A stretch of DNA of 64,000 nucleotides from Thalassospira povalilytica (GTDB lineage: Bacteria > Pseudomonadota > Alphaproteobacteria > Rhodospirillales > Thalassospiraceae): NCBI RefSeq assembly GCF_002844235.1, contig NZ_PGTS01000009.1, forward strand, positions 1 through 64,000. Reading direction: 5' to 3'. Shown in pieces: positions 63,665-64,000 of this stretch. The translations under genes and the position numbers were made by a program. The notes beneath the pieces were generated by a model. The model had not been told where the DNA came from. It did not search any database and saw only the letters and a program-made list of their open reading frames with translations. Each line of letters begins with the position of its first letter. Positions within the stretch are counted from its first letter, which is position 1.

Positions 63665-64000
63665 TTGGCGGGGGATCGGCCAGTTCGGCCTTGGTCAGCC
63701 GACGGGTCGTCACCCCGTTTTTAAGATCAAGCCAACCCGAAAAGATCGTCAGCCAAACAGCAATCAGCATGACATAGGCAATCTGCTGATCCATCACCCA
63801 AAGCGTGGCCGCGGCAAAAGCACACCAGATCAGCGGCACCGGCAACAGCAACCAGCGCCACGTGCCGCGCGCCATCAGAACAAACCCCAATGTGCCCAGT
63901 GCTGTCGGATCGGCTGCACTGCCAAACAGCTCCGCCTGTATCAGATCACGCCCTTCAAGCAGCCCGACAAAAGGATAGATCACGATTGCCACAACCATGA
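63654..64000 (-). CDS. DUF6064-like membrane protein, C-terminal part
   Basis: The frame is open to the window edge, so only the last 115 residues are seen. Three or four membrane segments are visible, with PFVGLLEGRDLIQAELFGSAADPTALGTLG and WRWLLLPVPLIWC. This resembles DUF6064 proteins, of unknown function. An ATG at 63998 may not be the true start. Confidence 0.6.
   Translation of the reverse strand, partial: MVVAIVIYPFVGLLEGRDLIQAELFGSAADPTALGTLGFVLMARGTWRWLLLPVPLIWCAFAAATLWVMDQQIAYVMLIAVWLTIFSGWLDLKNGVTTRRLTKAELADPPPISD

Noticed and set aside
1..64000. tRNA, rRNA, CRISPR, insertion sequence, prophage or integration site
   Set aside because: No cloverleaf-type B box, repeat-spacer pattern, transposase, integrase or phage gene was recognised in any part of the window.

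Overview
The window looks like chromosome from a free-living, flagellated, probably marine alphaproteobacterium of the Rhodospirillales (a Thalassospira-like organism is my best inference). The grounds are a CtrA response regulator and a ChpT phosphotransferase, candidate GANTC (CcrM-type) and TTAA-N7-TTAA (CtrA-type) sites, FlhF/FlhG, a sigma-54 activator of the FlbD kind, and moderate to high GC. I see no insertion sequence, prophage, CRISPR array, rRNA or tRNA. Genes are densely packed in operon-like runs.

Flagellar region, about 1-22425, all on the + strand: the end of one flagellin, a second complete flagellin, flaG, fliD, fliS, then fliK-flgD-flgE, then fliF-fliH-fliN-motA-flbD-flhA-flhF-flhG, a second FliK-like protein, and a small protein resembling the T-fold enzyme QueF without its catalytic cysteine. 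Good sigma-54 (-24/-12) promoter matches precede fliD and fliK. The regions before the flagellin, fliF and ctrA instead carry GANTC and TTAA motifs, which suggests a CtrA/CcrM tier and a FlbD/sigma-54 tier. fliG and motB are not where they would be expected.

Middle region, about 22456-49559: a 2-oxoglutarate/iron oxygenase and a YnjBCD-type ABC importer on the - strand; a TerC-family membrane protein and a YbaK deacylase on the + strand; fliI-fliJ (-) divergent from ctrA (+); an isoprenylcysteine methyltransferase-like protein; and a chemotaxis run on the - strand, transcribed chpT-cheA-cheW-cheY-cheB-cheR. Several of these signalling and export proteins carry long low-complexity tails or linkers, most strikingly a Thr-Gly repeat on CheR. 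Housekeeping genes follow: DUF3553, moaA, bolA, rarD, a monothiol glutaredoxin, an MscS channel and rpsD.

Final region, about 49560-64000: trmJ, cimA and a DsbA/FrnE-type oxidoreductase, then a complete autoinducer-2 uptake and processing locus. lsrR-lsrK-lsrG (-) diverge from lsrA-lsrC-lsrD-lsrB (+), and two matching 34-bp divergent sites lie between them. A class II aldolase follows lsrB and no lsrF is visible, which hints at a different last step of AI-2 breakdown. A LysE-family exporter and the end of a DUF6064-like membrane protein close the window.
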